From Polynucleobacter sp. UK-FUSCHL-C3 (GTDB lineage: Bacteria > Pseudomonadota > Gammaproteobacteria > Burkholderiales > Burkholderiaceae), in the NCBI RefSeq assembly GCF_040409815.1, contig NZ_CP099959.1, forward strand, positions 1,736,001 through 1,800,000: a stretch of DNA of 64,000 nucleotides, given 5' to 3'. The notes below the pieces were generated by a model. That model did not search any database and was not told where the DNA came from. It saw nothing but the letters and a program-made list of their open reading frames with translations. Below, piece after piece: positions 9,706 through 18,893 of the stretch. The position numbers and the translations under genes were made by a program. Each line of letters opens with the position of its first letter. The stretch's first letter is position 1.

Positions 9706-10319
9706 AATGAATCCTGACTTTTTTGTAAATAGCCAATGCGTTTTTCCAAACGCTCAACCGCATCTCGCAGATCTTGCAACGCTATTTTATGTGAGAGAAA
9801 TTCACGTTGATGTACTAAAACTTTTTTTTCCTCGCTCAAGTACTCAATCACATTTTGCTGCAAATCTAAAATAGCTTTCTGAGTCAGTTCATGAAAGCGC
9901 TTGGCCTGAGAAACAATAAAGTGGGCGGGCGCATCCCCAATGACTTGAGCCAAATCCTCTTCGTACTCCCAACGAAGCTGGCCTGCCAATTTGGCAATCA
10001 ATTGAGCCAGTTCAGCATCCCCTGCAATTTTGACCGCTTTAACTACCCGTTCTTGAAAGCTGCCACTCGCCTCACTAATCCGCGTTAAAGATTCATTTGA
10101 AATCTCGAGCGTGAGATGAGCGCCCTCAATTTCCGTACCCAACAAATCAATATGGCCACTTGCATTAATTTGTATCCAGGTTTCGCTAACTGGAAACACC
10201 AAACGAATAATTTTCCCATCATGCTTCTTTAAATCCCGTAATGCCCATTCTTCACGCTGTAAGACGTGATTAATGCCGCGCACTAACAGCGCCTTCGGCA
10301 AATCAAAGTTCGGGTTCAT
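9702..10319 (-). CDS. ubiJ: Ubiquinone biosynthesis accessory factor UbiJ (SCP2 domain)
   Basis: A 205-residue SCP2-type lipid-binding protein, the accessory factor that with UbiK organises the soluble ubiquinone-synthesising complex. The N-terminal SCP2 domain (about 10-115) is followed by a charged helical C-terminus (about 150-205) likely to form a coiled coil. I start it at the ATG at 10317-10319 (MNPNFDLP). A GTG six codons upstream lies inside the Tim44-gene terminator hairpin and is unlikely. The hairpin's T-run ends only a few bases before this ATG, leaving no visible Shine-Dalgarno. The 3' end overlaps ubiB by 4 bases. Confidence 0.9.
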   Translation of the reverse strand: MNPNFDLPKALLVRGINHVLQREEWALRDLKKHDGKIIRLVFPVSETWIQINASGHIDLLGTEIEGAHLTLEISNESLTRISEASGSFQERVVKAVKIAGDAELAQLIAKLAGQLRWEYEEDLAQVIGDAPAHFIVSQAKRFHELTQKAILDLQQNVIEYLSEEKKVLVHQREFLSHKIALQDLRDAVERLEKRIGYLQKSQDSL

Positions 10320-10324
10320 AGTGT

Positions 10325-10349
10325 AAAAAACCCGCACAAGGCGGGTTTT
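10325..10349 (-). terminator. Rho-independent terminator after the Tim44-like gene
   Basis: On the minus strand AAAACCCGC, a 5-base loop and GCGGGTTTTTT form a GC-rich hairpin with a T-run, 22 bases after the Tim44-like stop codon. The T-run ends only about 5 bases before the ubiJ start codon. Confidence 0.85.
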
Positions 10350-10370
10350 CCGTTGGGGAAAAGTAAAAGC

Positions 10371-11288
10371 TTAAACCAATTGCTGGATCCCAGCCAAAAC
10401 CCAACCTCCAGGCCCGTTAACAGGCTTAGACAAGTTCCAAATTTCGGTAAATGGCTCAGCCGGGGCATCAGCCTGCTCCCGAATCATTCCAGAGAACTGG
10501 ACGCTACACAAATAGGTGTTGGCATCTGTTTCGACCCCGAGCAATTCTGCGTTGAGGGTCACTACATCGGTTTGATTAGCACCTTCGGCACGACCCTGAA
10601 GATCGCGTTGTAAGCTGGCAAACATCTCAGGAGTTGTGAACTCGCGCAAGGCCTCTAAATCTCCAGAGTCCCATGCTTTTTGGAGGCGCGTAAAGTAATG
10701 TTTTGCATTGGCCAAGAATGCAATTTGATCAAAGCCTTCGGGTAGCTGATATGCAGGACGCTCTTCAATTACAGGGCTTTGTGCACCAAACTGATTGCTT
10801 GCTTGCGGATTAAAGCTGGGTTCCTGGTAGGCTGTACGTTGCATGCCGGCAGGAACAGCAACCGGCTCAGGAGTGCTCTTTGCACTAGCTGGCATAAAAC
10901 GTCTGAGGATAAAGAGCAGTGCAATACCAACTGCCACAGCTAATAAGAGGCCCATTAAGAAGGAAGAAGCTGCCTCACCCAAACCTAAGTGGGACAATAA
11001 GTATGCAATTCCAAGACCAGCGGCTAAGCCGCCAAGCATGCCACCGATACCAGAGCGTTTGGCTGCTGCCGCAGGGGCTGCAGCTTGCGGTGCAGCAGCA
11101 GGTTGTTGTGCTTGTACTGGTTTTTGCTGGGCAGTAGGTTGTGCTTGCTTTTGCATGGGCGCATTCGAACTACGGCCCGCATTAGTACCATTACCCAAAC
11201 GTTTAGCGTCTACGGTACTTACATGCATCAGTGACATAAATGTCAGGGCAATCGTAAATACACCGGCTTTCAAAAAGATGTTTTTCAT
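10371..11288 (-). CDS. Tim44-like domain membrane protein
   Basis: A 305-residue protein with a signal-like N-terminus (about 1-28, cleavage plausible after VDA), an Ala/Gln/Pro-rich low-complexity stretch (about 40-80), two hydrophobic segments (about 82-130) around a glycine-rich LGGLAAGLGIAYLL motif, and a C-terminal Tim44-like domain (about 185-305) with the FLANAKHYFTRLQKAWDSGD start. Tim44 domains resemble the matrix-facing part of a mitochondrial import factor; the bacterial role is not settled. A strong Shine-Dalgarno, AGGAGG, lies 9 bases before the ATG. It stands between ubiE and ubiJ and has its own terminator. Confidence 0.87.
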   Translation of the reverse strand: MKNIFLKAGVFTIALTFMSLMHVSTVDAKRLGNGTNAGRSSNAPMQKQAQPTAQQKPVQAQQPAAAPQAAAPAAAAKRSGIGGMLGGLAAGLGIAYLLSHLGLGEAASSFLMGLLLAVAVGIALLFILRRFMPASAKSTPEPVAVPAGMQRTAYQEPSFNPQASNQFGAQSPVIEERPAYQLPEGFDQIAFLANAKHYFTRLQKAWDSGDLEALREFTTPEMFASLQRDLQGRAEGANQTDVVTLNAELLGVETDANTYLCSVQFSGMIREQADAPAEPFTEIWNLSKPVNGPGGWVLAGIQQLV

Positions 11289-11340
11289 ATGCTACGGCCT
11301 CCTAGTGAATCACAATATATAACTAATTTACTAATAATGC

Positions 11341-12084
11341 TCAATATTTAACCCCAATGTGTAAAGCGACGATACCCCCAGTCATCCTATGGGTATCTAC
11401 CTGATCAAAACCGACCCCCAACATCATTGTTTTGAGTGCGTCTGCATCTGGGTGCATCCGGATTGATTCTGCAAGGTACTGATAGCTTGCAGCGTCTTTA
11501 GCCACCTTATCGCCAAGCCATGGCAGCACCTTAAATGAGTAAATATCGTAAATGGGGGCGATCATGGCATCTGGTTTTGAGAACTCCAACACAAGAACCT
11601 TACCGCCTGCTTTAATCACCCGAGCCATCTCGCCCAATGCAGCCTCTTTGTGGGTCATATTCCGGAGACCAAAAGCAACGCTCACCACATCAAAATAATT
11701 ATTTGGGAATGGTATTTTTTCGGCATCAAATTGAATAGCTGGAAGGGCCAAGCCCCGGTCCAATAAACGATCACGTCCCACCCCCAACATCGAGGCATTG
11801 ATATCACTTAGCCAAACCTCGGCATCTGGGTGCTCGCCCCACTGCGTGGCCTTGGCAAAGGCGGCGGCAAGATCGCCAGTACCACCGGCAATATCCAACA
11901 CCTTTTGCCCGGGGCGAACATTAGCTTGCGCAATAGTAAATTTTTTCCATAAGCGATGCATGCCGAGCGACATCAAATCGTTCATGACGTCGTATTTCAT
12001 GGCGACAGAATGGAAAACCTCAGCAACCTTCTCGGCTTTTTCTTTTTCGTCTACGCTTTGATAGCCAAAGTGAGTTTGGGACAT
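11341..12084 (-). CDS. ubiE: Demethylmenaquinone/2-polyprenyl-6-methoxybenzoquinol methyltransferase UbiE
   Basis: A 247-residue class I SAM methyltransferase performing the C-methylation in ubiquinone synthesis. Family features are the opening [21 protein letters not shown], the UbiE signature [20 protein letters not shown] motif [13 protein letters not shown] near residue 65, and [17 protein letters not shown]-terminal [10 protein letters not shown] is typical. With ubiJ and ubiB downstream on the same strand it belongs to a quinone-synthesis neighbourhood, although the Tim44 gene and its terminator separate them. It lies 21 bases after a DUF971 gene. Confidence 0.97.
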   Translation of the reverse strand: MSQTHFGYQSVDEKEKAEKVAEVFHSVAMKYDVMNDLMSLGMHRLWKKFTIAQANVRPGQKVLDIAGGTGDLAAAFAKATQWGEHPDAEVWLSDINASMLGVGRDRLLDRGLALPAIQFDAEKIPFPNNYFDVVSVAFGLRNMTHKEAALGEMARVIKAGGKVLVLEFSKPDAMIAPIYDIYSFKVLPWLGDKVAKDAASYQYLAESIRMHPDADALKTMMLGVGFDQVDTHRMTGGIVALHIGVKY

Positions 12085-12105
12085 AGGTGCTTGATGTGCT
12101 ATTCG

Positions 12106-12489
12106 TTAATGGCCGCAGCCCTTTGCTGGACTCACCATGGGAACATCCCGATTAGCCCCAGCACTTTCGAGGCGTTGCAAATAGTCGTTCCAGAGCTCAT
12201 CTTGATGCTCACACAAATCATGCAAATACTCCCAAGAGTACAAACCGGAATCATGCCCATCCGAAAAGGTAGGCTTGAGCGCGTAATGACCAACGGGCTC
12301 TAGGTTAACAATGGCCACCTCTCGCTTACCTGTTTGCAGCACCTCCTGTCCAGGACCGTGACCCCTCACCTCTGCCGATGGGGAGTAAACCCGCAAAAAC
12401 TCAAACGGTAAGCGATAGTTCTTGCCATTCTCATAAGCAAGCTCCAAGACCTTTGAGGTCTCATGAACGATTACATTTGTTGGAATCAT
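12106..12489 (-). CDS. DUF971 family protein
   Basis: A 127-residue cytoplasmic protein carrying the DUF971 domain, which is related to the N-terminal domain of gamma-butyrobetaine hydroxylase and in some proteins binds zinc or supports Fe-S metabolism. The domain shows the usual LELAYENGKNYRLPFEFLRVYSPSAEVRGH region (given in part) and LEPVGHYALKPTFSDGHDSGLYSW. The chain ends in Gly-Cys-Gly-His. The start is immediately next to the stop of the large oxidoreductase gene upstream, and ubiE follows, so the three are probably one transcript. Exact role unknown. Confidence 0.85.
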   Translation of the reverse strand: MIPTNVIVHETSKVLELAYENGKNYRLPFEFLRVYSPSAEVRGHGPGQEVLQTGKREVAIVNLEPVGHYALKPTFSDGHDSGLYSWEYLHDLCEHQDELWNDYLQRLESAGANRDVPMVSPAKGCGH

Positions 12490-15400
12490 TTAAACCAATA
12501 CCCTTTCAATGCCGCCTTGATTTGCTTTGGCAACATACTCTTGCATCCAATTGTCCCCCAAAATATGCTTTGCCATCTCAACCACAATATAGTCTGCGCT
12601 GGTTTTACTATCAGCATCAAAACGGCTTAAGCCTTGCAAACAAGATGGGCAGCTGGTTAAAACCTTTACATCACCCGCAAAATCTTGACGTAGGGCAGTT
12701 GCACCTTTCTCCATCTCGATTTGCTTCCGAAAGCGCACTTGGGTAGATATATCTGGGCGCGTGACCGCCAAGGTTCCTGATTCACCACAACAACGATCGT
12801 TCTTAGTAATTACAGCGCCATCTTGAGTCTGAATTAACTCATTCACAGTCTTTAAGGGATCTTGCAACTTCATCGGGGTATGGCAAGGATCGTGGTACAT
12901 ATAGCGAACGCCGTTCACGCCCTCTAATTTGATGCCCTTTTCTAACAGGTACTCATGAATATCAATAATCCGGCAACCAGGGAAGATCTTTTCAAATTGA
13001 TAGCCGGCCAACTGGTCATAACACGTACCGCAGGAGACCACGACCGTCTTGATATCGAGATAGTTCAAGGTATTAGCCACACGATGGAATAAAACACGGT
13101 TATCGGTGATCATTTTTTCTGCTTTATCAAAGTCACCATTCCCTTTTTGGGGATAACCGCAACACAAGTAACCGGGGGGCAAAATGGTTTGTACACCAGC
13201 ATGCCAAAGCATGGCTTGGGTTGCTAAGCCGACCTGAGAAAATAAACGCTCAGAGCCGCAGCCTGGGAAATAAAAAACTGCCTCCGTATCAGCGCTGGTT
13301 TTCTGGGGATCACGAATAATCGGTACGAAATCCGCATTCTCAATATCCAGTAATGCCCTTGCCGTTTTCTTTGGTAAATTACCGGGCATCTTCTTATTAA
13401 TAAAGTAAATAACTTGTTCTTGGATGGGCGGCTTACCCACAGTGACGGGGGGTCGCTTTGTTTGTTGTTTAGCTAACTTCTTGAGTAATTGATGGGCAAA
13501 GCGCTGAATGCCATAACCCCACTCAATCATTACTTTCCGGGTTAAACGAATGGTCTCGGGATTGCTTGCATTCAAGAAAAACATGGAGGCTGCCGTTCCA
13601 GGATTAAAACGACGCTGCCCCATCTTGCGCAACAGGTTGCGCATGTTCATGGTGACATCACCAAAATCAATTTTCACTGGGCAGGGGGTATAGCACTTAT
13701 GGCAAACGGTGCAGTGCGCTGCTACGTCATCAAACATTTCCCAATGGCGTACCGAGATGCCACGGCGAGTTTGTTCCTCATATAAAAACGCTTCTATTAA
13801 TAAAGAGGTTGCCAAAATCTTATCGCGAGGACTATAGAGTAAGTTAGCTCGCGGTACGTGGGTTGCACAAACAGGCTTACATTTACCACAGCGTAGACAA
13901 TCCTTCACGCTATCGGCAATCGCACCAATATCGCTTTGCTGCATGATTAATGACTCATGCCCCATTAAGCCAAAACTTGGTGTGTAGGCCATTTGTAAAT
14001 TAGCATTGGGCATTAACTTACCTTTATTGAAATGCCCATTAGGATCAACTCGCTGCTTATATGAACGAAAGTCTTTTAGCTCCTCATCGCTCAAGTACTC
14101 TAATTTAGTAATTCCGATTCCATGCTCGCCTGAGATCACCCCATCAAGCGATCGCGCCAAGGCCATAATGCGATCAACCGAGCGATGGGCATCTTGAAGC
14201 ATTTCATAATCATCAGAGTTCACCGGAATATTGGTATGCACATTGCCATCACCTGCGTGCATATGCAAAGCAATAAATACACGCTTACGTAATATCTTTT
14301 GATGAATTGCAATGATTTCTTTAAGGACTAATTCAAACGTTGCACCGCCAAAGATTATTTGTAGGGGTGCTAATAATTGAATTTTCCAAGAAGCGCGTAA
14401 GCCTCCGTCCTGAATCTTCGGAAAGTAAGCGTTGATATTTCCTAACCAGTCTGACCATTGATCCCGAACACTCTGGATTAAAGCTTGCGCCTGCTGCACG
14501 CGATCGCCAACCATTTCTGCTTGTGAGATGTTTTCAATTTCCTCATTAGCTCGAATGGGTAATAGCGGTTGCTTGATATAGCTCTCTAATGCATCGAGTA
14601 GTTGCAACTTATTTTTAAGCGATAGCTCAATATTGATTTGCTCAATTCCATCGGTGTACTCTCCCATACGCTCAAGCGGGATTACAACATCTTCATTAAT
14701 CTTAAATGCATTGGTGTGCTTAGCAATTGCGGCTGTGCGGGCACGATCTAGCCAAAACTTTTTGCGAGCTTCCGCACTGACAGCAACAAAGCCTTCACCG
14801 ACACGGCGATTAGCCATTCGAACAACTTCACTCGTTGCAGCCGCCACTTCTTCTTCACTCTCGCCAGCAATATCCCCGATCAATACCATTTTAGGTAAAC
14901 CATTGCGCTTGGACTTTGTTGAATAGCCCACTGCTTTTAGATAACGATCGTCTAGATGCTCAAGACCCGCCAAGATTGGGCCGCCCTTTTTGCTCAAATC
15001 GTCTAAATATGCCTTGATCTCCACAATACTTGGAATCGCTTCGCGCGCTTGTCCAAAAAACTCCAAACAGACAGTGCGCATATGTTTGGGCATACGATGC
15101 AATATCCACGTGGCGCTTGTAATGAGTCCGTCGCAACCTTCTTTTTGTATTCCGGGTAAGCCTGACAAAAACTTATCAGTAACGTCTTTACCCAGCCCTG
15201 ATTTCCTAAACTTGGCACCATCAATCTCAAGCAGTTCAGAGCGAATTACTTTTTTGCCGGGTTCATCATGGCCATCTGACCAGATCAATTGAAAACGTGT
15301 CTTAGGAACCTCATGTATTTTTCCTAAATTGTGATCTAAGCGCTCAACATCCAACCAATTACCCTGCGGGTCGACCATCCGCCAACTTGCTAGATTATCT

Positions 15401-16326
15401 AGTGCAGTACCCCATAGAACTGCTTTTTTACCACCCGCATTCATCGCAATATTTCCACCAATGCAACTCGCATCTGCAGAGGTGGGGTCCACAGCAAAAA
15501 CTAGACCCGCGAGCTCTGCCGCATCCGCTACACGGCGCGTAACCACGCCTGCGCCAGAATAAATAACAGGTACTAAATTGTTTAAGCCCGGTAGTGCTTT
15601 CTTTTCAACCACACCTAAATCAATTAATTTCTCAGTATTAATAACAGCAGACATTGCTACCATGGGAATAGCGCCGCCGGTATACCCGGTACCACCACCC
15701 CTTGGCACAATCGTTAGGCCAAGCTCAATACATGCTTTCACTAAGCTCGGAATTTCTGCTTCAGTGTCTGGCTTTAAAACGACGAAGGGATATTCAACGC
15801 GCCAATCGGTAGCATCGGTCACATGTGCGACGCGTGACATGCCATCAAAAGAAACATTGTCAGGATGTGTGCATTTACCAAATATACGCTTCGCTTGCTT
15901 GCGTAACTGCTCTACCGTCTGAAACTCCTGCTCAAATGATTGCACTGCTTTTCTGGCACTAGTAATTAGTAAAGTCACTTGCTTTGCAGAGTCATCCGAC
16001 ACCCGCTTTTCAACTTCACCCAAGCGGTGCCATAACGCATCAATTAACGCCCGTCGACGTCCTGGGTTGTCGAGCAAATCATCCTGCAAGTATGGGTTAC
16101 GTTGCACTACCCAAATATCTCCCAATACCTCAAATAGCATCCTAGCCGAGCGGCCTGTTCGCCTCACTCCACGCAATGTCTCGAGAGTTTGCCAAGCCTC
16201 TTTGCCCAAAAGGCGAATTACAATCTCCTTATCTGAAAACGAGGTGTAGTTATACGGAATCTCGCGCAAACGGGGAGTTTCCGTATCGGTCTCAGACAAC
16301 CTGTCTAAGGGGATGGGAGCGTTCAT
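12490..16326 (-). CDS. Large FAD-linked oxidoreductase with Fe-S and CCG domains (DUF3683 N-terminus)
   Basis: A 1278-residue multidomain flavoprotein. In order: a DUF3683-like N-terminal domain ([19 protein letters not shown]), a PCMH-type FAD-binding domain with [12 protein letters not shown] near 205, an FAD-linked oxidase C-terminal domain with [14 protein letters not shown] and SGEHGIG near 690-740, a two-cluster ferredoxin-like domain ([11 protein letters not shown] near 808 and [12 protein letters not shown] near 870), and two cysteine-rich CCG modules (CCGYPQKG near 1053, CCGESGT near 1177). The architecture resembles YdiJ-type D-2-hydroxyacid dehydrogenases such as those for D-2-hydroxyglutarate or D-lactate, but is longer. 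Electrons probably pass from FAD through Fe-S to quinone. Substrate not identifiable. Confidence 0.9.
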   Translation of the reverse strand: MNAPIPLDRLSETDTETPRLREIPYNYTSFSDKEIVIRLLGKEAWQTLETLRGVRRTGRSARMLFEVLGDIWVVQRNPYLQDDLLDNPGRRRALIDALWHRLGEVEKRVSDDSAKQVTLLITSARKAVQSFEQEFQTVEQLRKQAKRIFGKCTHPDNVSFDGMSRVAHVTDATDWRVEYPFVVLKPDTEAEIPSLVKACIELGLTIVPRGGGTGYTGGAIPMVAMSAVINTEKLIDLGVVEKKALPGLNNLVPVIYSGAGVVTRRVADAAELAGLVFAVDPTSADASCIGGNIAMNAGGKKAVLWGTALDNLASWRMVDPQGNWLDVERLDHNLGKIHEVPKTRFQLIWSDGHDEPGKKVIRSELLEIDGAKFRKSGLGKDVTDKFLSGLPGIQKEGCDGLITSATWILHRMPKHMRTVCLEFFGQAREAIPSIVEIKAYLDDLSKKGGPILAGLEHLDDRYLKAVGYSTKSKRNGLPKMVLIGDIAGESEEEVAAATSEVVRMANRRVGEGFVAVSAEARKKFWLDRARTAAIAKHTNAFKINEDVVIPLERMGEYTDGIEQINIELSLKNKLQLLDALESYIKQPLLPIRANEEIENISQAEMVGDRVQQAQALIQSVRDQWSDWLGNINAYFPKIQDGGLRASWKIQLLAPLQIIFGGATFELVLKEIIAIHQKILRKRVFIALHMHAGDGNVHTNIPVNSDDYEMLQDAHRSVDRIMALARSLDGVISGEHGIGITKLEYLSDEELKDFRSYKQRVDPNGHFNKGKLMPNANLQMAYTPSFGLMGHESLIMQQSDIGAIADSVKDCLRCGKCKPVCATHVPRANLLYSPRDKILATSLLIEAFLYEEQTRRGISVRHWEMFDDVAAHCTVCHKCYTPCPVKIDFGDVTMNMRNLLRKMGQRRFNPGTAASMFFLNASNPETIRLTRKVMIEWGYGIQRFAHQLLKKLAKQQTKRPPVTVGKPPIQEQVIYFINKKMPGNLPKKTARALLDIENADFVPIIRDPQKTSADTEAVFYFPGCGSERLFSQVGLATQAMLWHAGVQTILPPGYLCCGYPQKGNGDFDKAEKMITDNRVLFHRVANTLNYLDIKTVVVSCGTCYDQLAGYQFEKIFPGCRIIDIHEYLLEKGIKLEGVNGVRYMYHDPCHTPMKLQDPLKTVNELIQTQDGAVITKNDRCCGESGTLAVTRPDISTQVRFRKQIEMEKGATALRQDFAGDVKVLTSCPSCLQGLSRFDADSKTSADYIVVEMAKHILGDNWMQEYVAKANQGGIERVLV

Positions 16327-16356
16327 AGGAGCTTAGCAATTAAAAGCCTATTTTAG

Positions 16357-16388
16357 TAGACCTTCTCAATTTGCGTGAGTTTGGTCTA
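16357..16388. promoter_or_regulatory. Inverted repeat in the ilvA leader
   Basis: TAGACC (16357-16362) and GGTCTA (16383-16388) are exact reverse complements, and inside them CTCA and TGAG also pair, giving a two-part stem. The element lies in the 119-base gap between the divergent oxidoreductase and ilvA starts. It could be an operator or leader RNA hairpin; no known consensus was recognised. Confidence 0.35.
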
Positions 16389-16420
16389 ATACACAATCCT
16401 GAATCAATTGAAGGACTTAA

Positions 16421-16436
16421 GTACCATCCATGGTAC
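16421..16436. promoter_or_regulatory. 16-bp near-perfect palindrome upstream of ilvA
   Basis: GTACCAT and ATGGTAC are exact reverse complements separated by CC. The element ends 9 bases before the ilvA ATG, where a Shine-Dalgarno would be expected. It may be a protein-binding operator or an RNA hairpin over the ribosome site. Regulator unknown. Confidence 0.4.
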
Positions 16437-16445
16437 GCTTTGAGC

Positions 16446-17966
16446 ATGAAGAGTAACTATTTAAAGCGAATCTTGAGCGCCAAGGTCTACGACCTGGCTC
16501 GAGAGACCGAACTTGAAAAGGCGAACAATCTCAGTGCTCGCTTCCACAACTCCATTCTTTTAAAGCGCGAAGACAATCAAGCAGTGTTCTCGTTCAAGCT
16601 ACGGGGTGCCTATAACAAAATGGCGCAACTGAGCCCAGCCCTTTTAAAAAAGGGTGTGATTGCCGCATCAGCAGGCAACCATGCACAAGGCGTCGCCCTT
16701 GCTGCTGCAAAGTTAAAGTGCAAAGCAATTATCGTTATGCCGGTCACAACCCCACAGGTGAAAATTGATGCTGTAAAGGCTCACGGGAAAAAATGGGTGG
16801 AACTCATTTTGTTTGGAGATTCTTATAGCGATGCATACGAACATGCGCAGCAACTTCAAACAAAAAAGGGTTATACATTTATACATCCCTTTGATGATCC
16901 AGATGTTATTGCCGGACAAGGCACTATTGCCCAAGAGATTCTGCAACAACATCCCGATACGATCGATGCAATTTTTGTCGCCATTGGTGGTGGCGGATTA
17001 ATTTCGGGCGTAGGTGAATATGTCAAAGCTGTCCGCCCAAACATTAAAATAATTGGTGTACAAACATTAGACTCCGACGCAATGAGGCAATCACTCGCCG
17101 CTGGTAAACGGATTGAGTTAAAGGAAGTCGGTTTATTTTCAGATGGCACTGCAGTCAAGCTAGTCGGCAAAGAAACATTCAAGATTTGTCAGCGTGTAGT
17201 GGATGACATTGTCCTTGTGGATACCGATGAGATCTGCGCTGCTATTAATGATGTATTTACGGATACACGAAGTATTTTAGAGCCCGCTGGTGCACTAGCG
17301 ATTGCAGGTGCCAAAAAATACATTGAGCAACATCGTCTTAAAAATAAAACTTTTGTAGCAATTGCCTGTGGCGCTAATATGAACTTTAGTCGTCTCCGCT
17401 TTGTTGCAGAACGTGCGGATGTTGGTGAGTTTAGAGAAGCTGTTTTTGCGATTACCATTCCAGAGGAGCGCGGATCCTTTAAGTCCTTTTGCAAAATGCT
17501 AGGCAAGCGTAATGTCACGGAGTTTAATTACCGCATCGCCCATCAAGACAAAGCACATATTTTTGTAGGTATCTCGACACAAAAGGCGGGCGACAATAAA
17601 TTGATTGCGCAGTCCTTTCGGAAGGCTGGTTTTGCAACCATTGATCTTAGTCATGATGAACTTGCAAAAGCACATTTACGTCATATGGTGGGTGGTAGCT
17701 CCCCGCTAGCCAAGGATGAACTGCTTTATCGCTTTGAGTTTCCAGAGCGCCCGGGGGCGCTAATGCGCTTCTTAGACAGTCTTGCCCCTAACTGGAATAT
17801 TAGTCTCTTCCATTACCGCAATCATGGTGCCGACTATGGGCGTATTTTGGTTGGTATTCAGGTGCCAAAAAATGAACAACAGGCTTTCAAGCATTTCTTA
17901 AAGACCTTGGGCTACCCTCATTGGGATGAAAGCAAGAACCCCGCTTACCGATTGTTTCTCAAATAA
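16446..17966 (+). CDS. ilvA: Threonine ammonia-lyase, biosynthetic
   Basis: PLP enzyme converting threonine to 2-oxobutanoate, the first committed step to isoleucine. The 506 residues show the PLP-lysine motif in SFKLRGAYNKM near residue 60, SAGNHAQGVA near 85, the glycine-rich phosphate loop VAIGGGGLISG near 185, and two C-terminal ACT-like regulatory domains (about 330-505), which mark the isoleucine-inhibited biosynthetic form. I start at the ATG at 16446 (MKSNYLKRIL); an upstream in-frame start at 16371 would add 25 non-conserved residues. Two inverted repeats lie in the leader. The next gene begins one base after its stop. Confidence 0.95.
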   Translation: MKSNYLKRILSAKVYDLARETELEKANNLSARFHNSILLKREDNQAVFSFKLRGAYNKMAQLSPALLKKGVIAASAGNHAQGVALAAAKLKCKAIIVMPVTTPQVKIDAVKAHGKKWVELILFGDSYSDAYEHAQQLQTKKGYTFIHPFDDPDVIAGQGTIAQEILQQHPDTIDAIFVAIGGGGLISGVGEYVKAVRPNIKIIGVQTLDSDAMRQSLAAGKRIELKEVGLFSDGTAVKLVGKETFKICQRVVDDIVLVDTDEICAAINDVFTDTRSILEPAGALAIAGAKKYIEQHRLKNKTFVAIACGANMNFSRLRFVAERADVGEFREAVFAITIPEERGSFKSFCKMLGKRNVTEFNYRIAHQDKAHIFVGISTQKAGDNKLIAQSFRKAGFATIDLSHDELAKAHLRHMVGGSSPLAKDELLYRFEFPERPGALMRFLDSLAPNWNISLFHYRNHGADYGRILVGIQVPKNEQQAFKHFLKTLGYPHWDESKNPAYRLFLK

Positions 17967-17967
17967 T

Positions 17968-18882
17968 ATGTCTTATACGCTCGATGGCAAATTGGTAGTT
18001 GCGATCTCCTCAAGGGCTTTATTTGATTTTGAGGAAGAGAATCGTCTGTTTGAGCAAAGCGATGACAGTGCCTACATGAAATTGCAGCTTGAGCGAATAG
18101 CTGCCCCTGCGCAAACTGGAGTTGCTTTTCCACTGGTCAAAAAATTGTTACGCTTTAACCAAGATAAGCAACGGGTTGAGGTGGTAATCCTCTCGCGTAA
18201 TGATCCTGTTAGCGGTTTGCGTGTCTTTCGTTCCGCCAAGCATCATGGACTTGATATTGAGCGTGGAGTGTTCACAAGGGGTAGGCCCCCATACCATTAC
18301 CTCAAATCCCTACAGGCAAATTTATTTCTATCAGCCAATGAAGAGGATGTACGCGCCACCCTTGCTGCAGGATTTCCAGCGGCGCGTGTTTATCCAGAGT
18401 CCAGTAAAACGGCTGAACATAATCCTAATGAAATCCGTATCGCCTTTGACGGCGACGCAGTACTATTTTCTGATGAGGCAGAGCAAGTTTTTCAGGATCA
18501 AGGACTAAAAGCATTCGTTGCCCATGAAAGTAAAAATGTTTCCATCCCACTCCCACCTGGTCCCTTTAAGCCTTTATTGGCAGCGCTGCATCAACTGCAA
18601 AATGAATCTGCGCCCAAAAGTGAGATGCGGATTCGGACTGCTTTGGTTACTGCACGCTCTGCGCCTGCACATGAACGAGCGATTCGCACCTTGATGGACT
18701 GGGGAATTGAGGTCGATGAGGCTATGTTTTTAGGCGGTTTATCCAAACGCGAGTTCTTAAAAGAGTTTGAGCCAGACTTTTTCTTTGATGATCAAACCGG
18801 CCATTGCAATGCGGCTTCTAGTGTTGCTCCTACGGGTCATGTAATCTCAGGAGTCGCTAATAGTGAGCGCAATAAAACTTAA
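17968..18882 (+). CDS. 5'-nucleotidase (cytosolic NT5C1-like)
   Basis: A 304-residue protein of the 5'-nucleotidase family that includes eukaryotic cytosolic 5'-nucleotidase I, expected to dephosphorylate nucleoside monophosphates. Recognisable parts are LVVAISSRALFDFEEEN at the N-terminus, the FPLVKKLL segment, EVVILSRNDPVSGLRVF, RIAFDGDAVLFSDEAE (an Asp-containing HAD-like motif near 165) and FFFDDQTGHC near the C-terminus. The ATG lies one base after the ilvA stop, so the genes are probably co-transcribed; an in-frame start within ilvA is less likely. Exact substrate preference unknown. Confidence 0.88.
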   Translation: MSYTLDGKLVVAISSRALFDFEEENRLFEQSDDSAYMKLQLERIAAPAQTGVAFPLVKKLLRFNQDKQRVEVVILSRNDPVSGLRVFRSAKHHGLDIERGVFTRGRPPYHYLKSLQANLFLSANEEDVRATLAAGFPAARVYPESSKTAEHNPNEIRIAFDGDAVLFSDEAEQVFQDQGLKAFVAHESKNVSIPLPPGPFKPLLAALHQLQNESAPKSEMRIRTALVTARSAPAHERAIRTLMDWGIEVDEAMFLGGLSKREFLKEFEPDFFFDDQTGHCNAASSVAPTGHVISGVANSERNKT

Positions 18883-18893
18883 GCAAAGTTCGC

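Noticed and set aside
10320..10337. Six-residue N-terminal extension of UbiJ from a GTG
   Set aside because: The codons lie inside the terminator hairpin of the preceding gene and do not resemble UbiJ N-termini.
10843..11322. A 159-residue open frame antisense to the Tim44-like gene
   Set aside because: It arises from the Ala/Gln/Pro-rich low-complexity coding region on the other strand and has no family resemblance or ribosome site.
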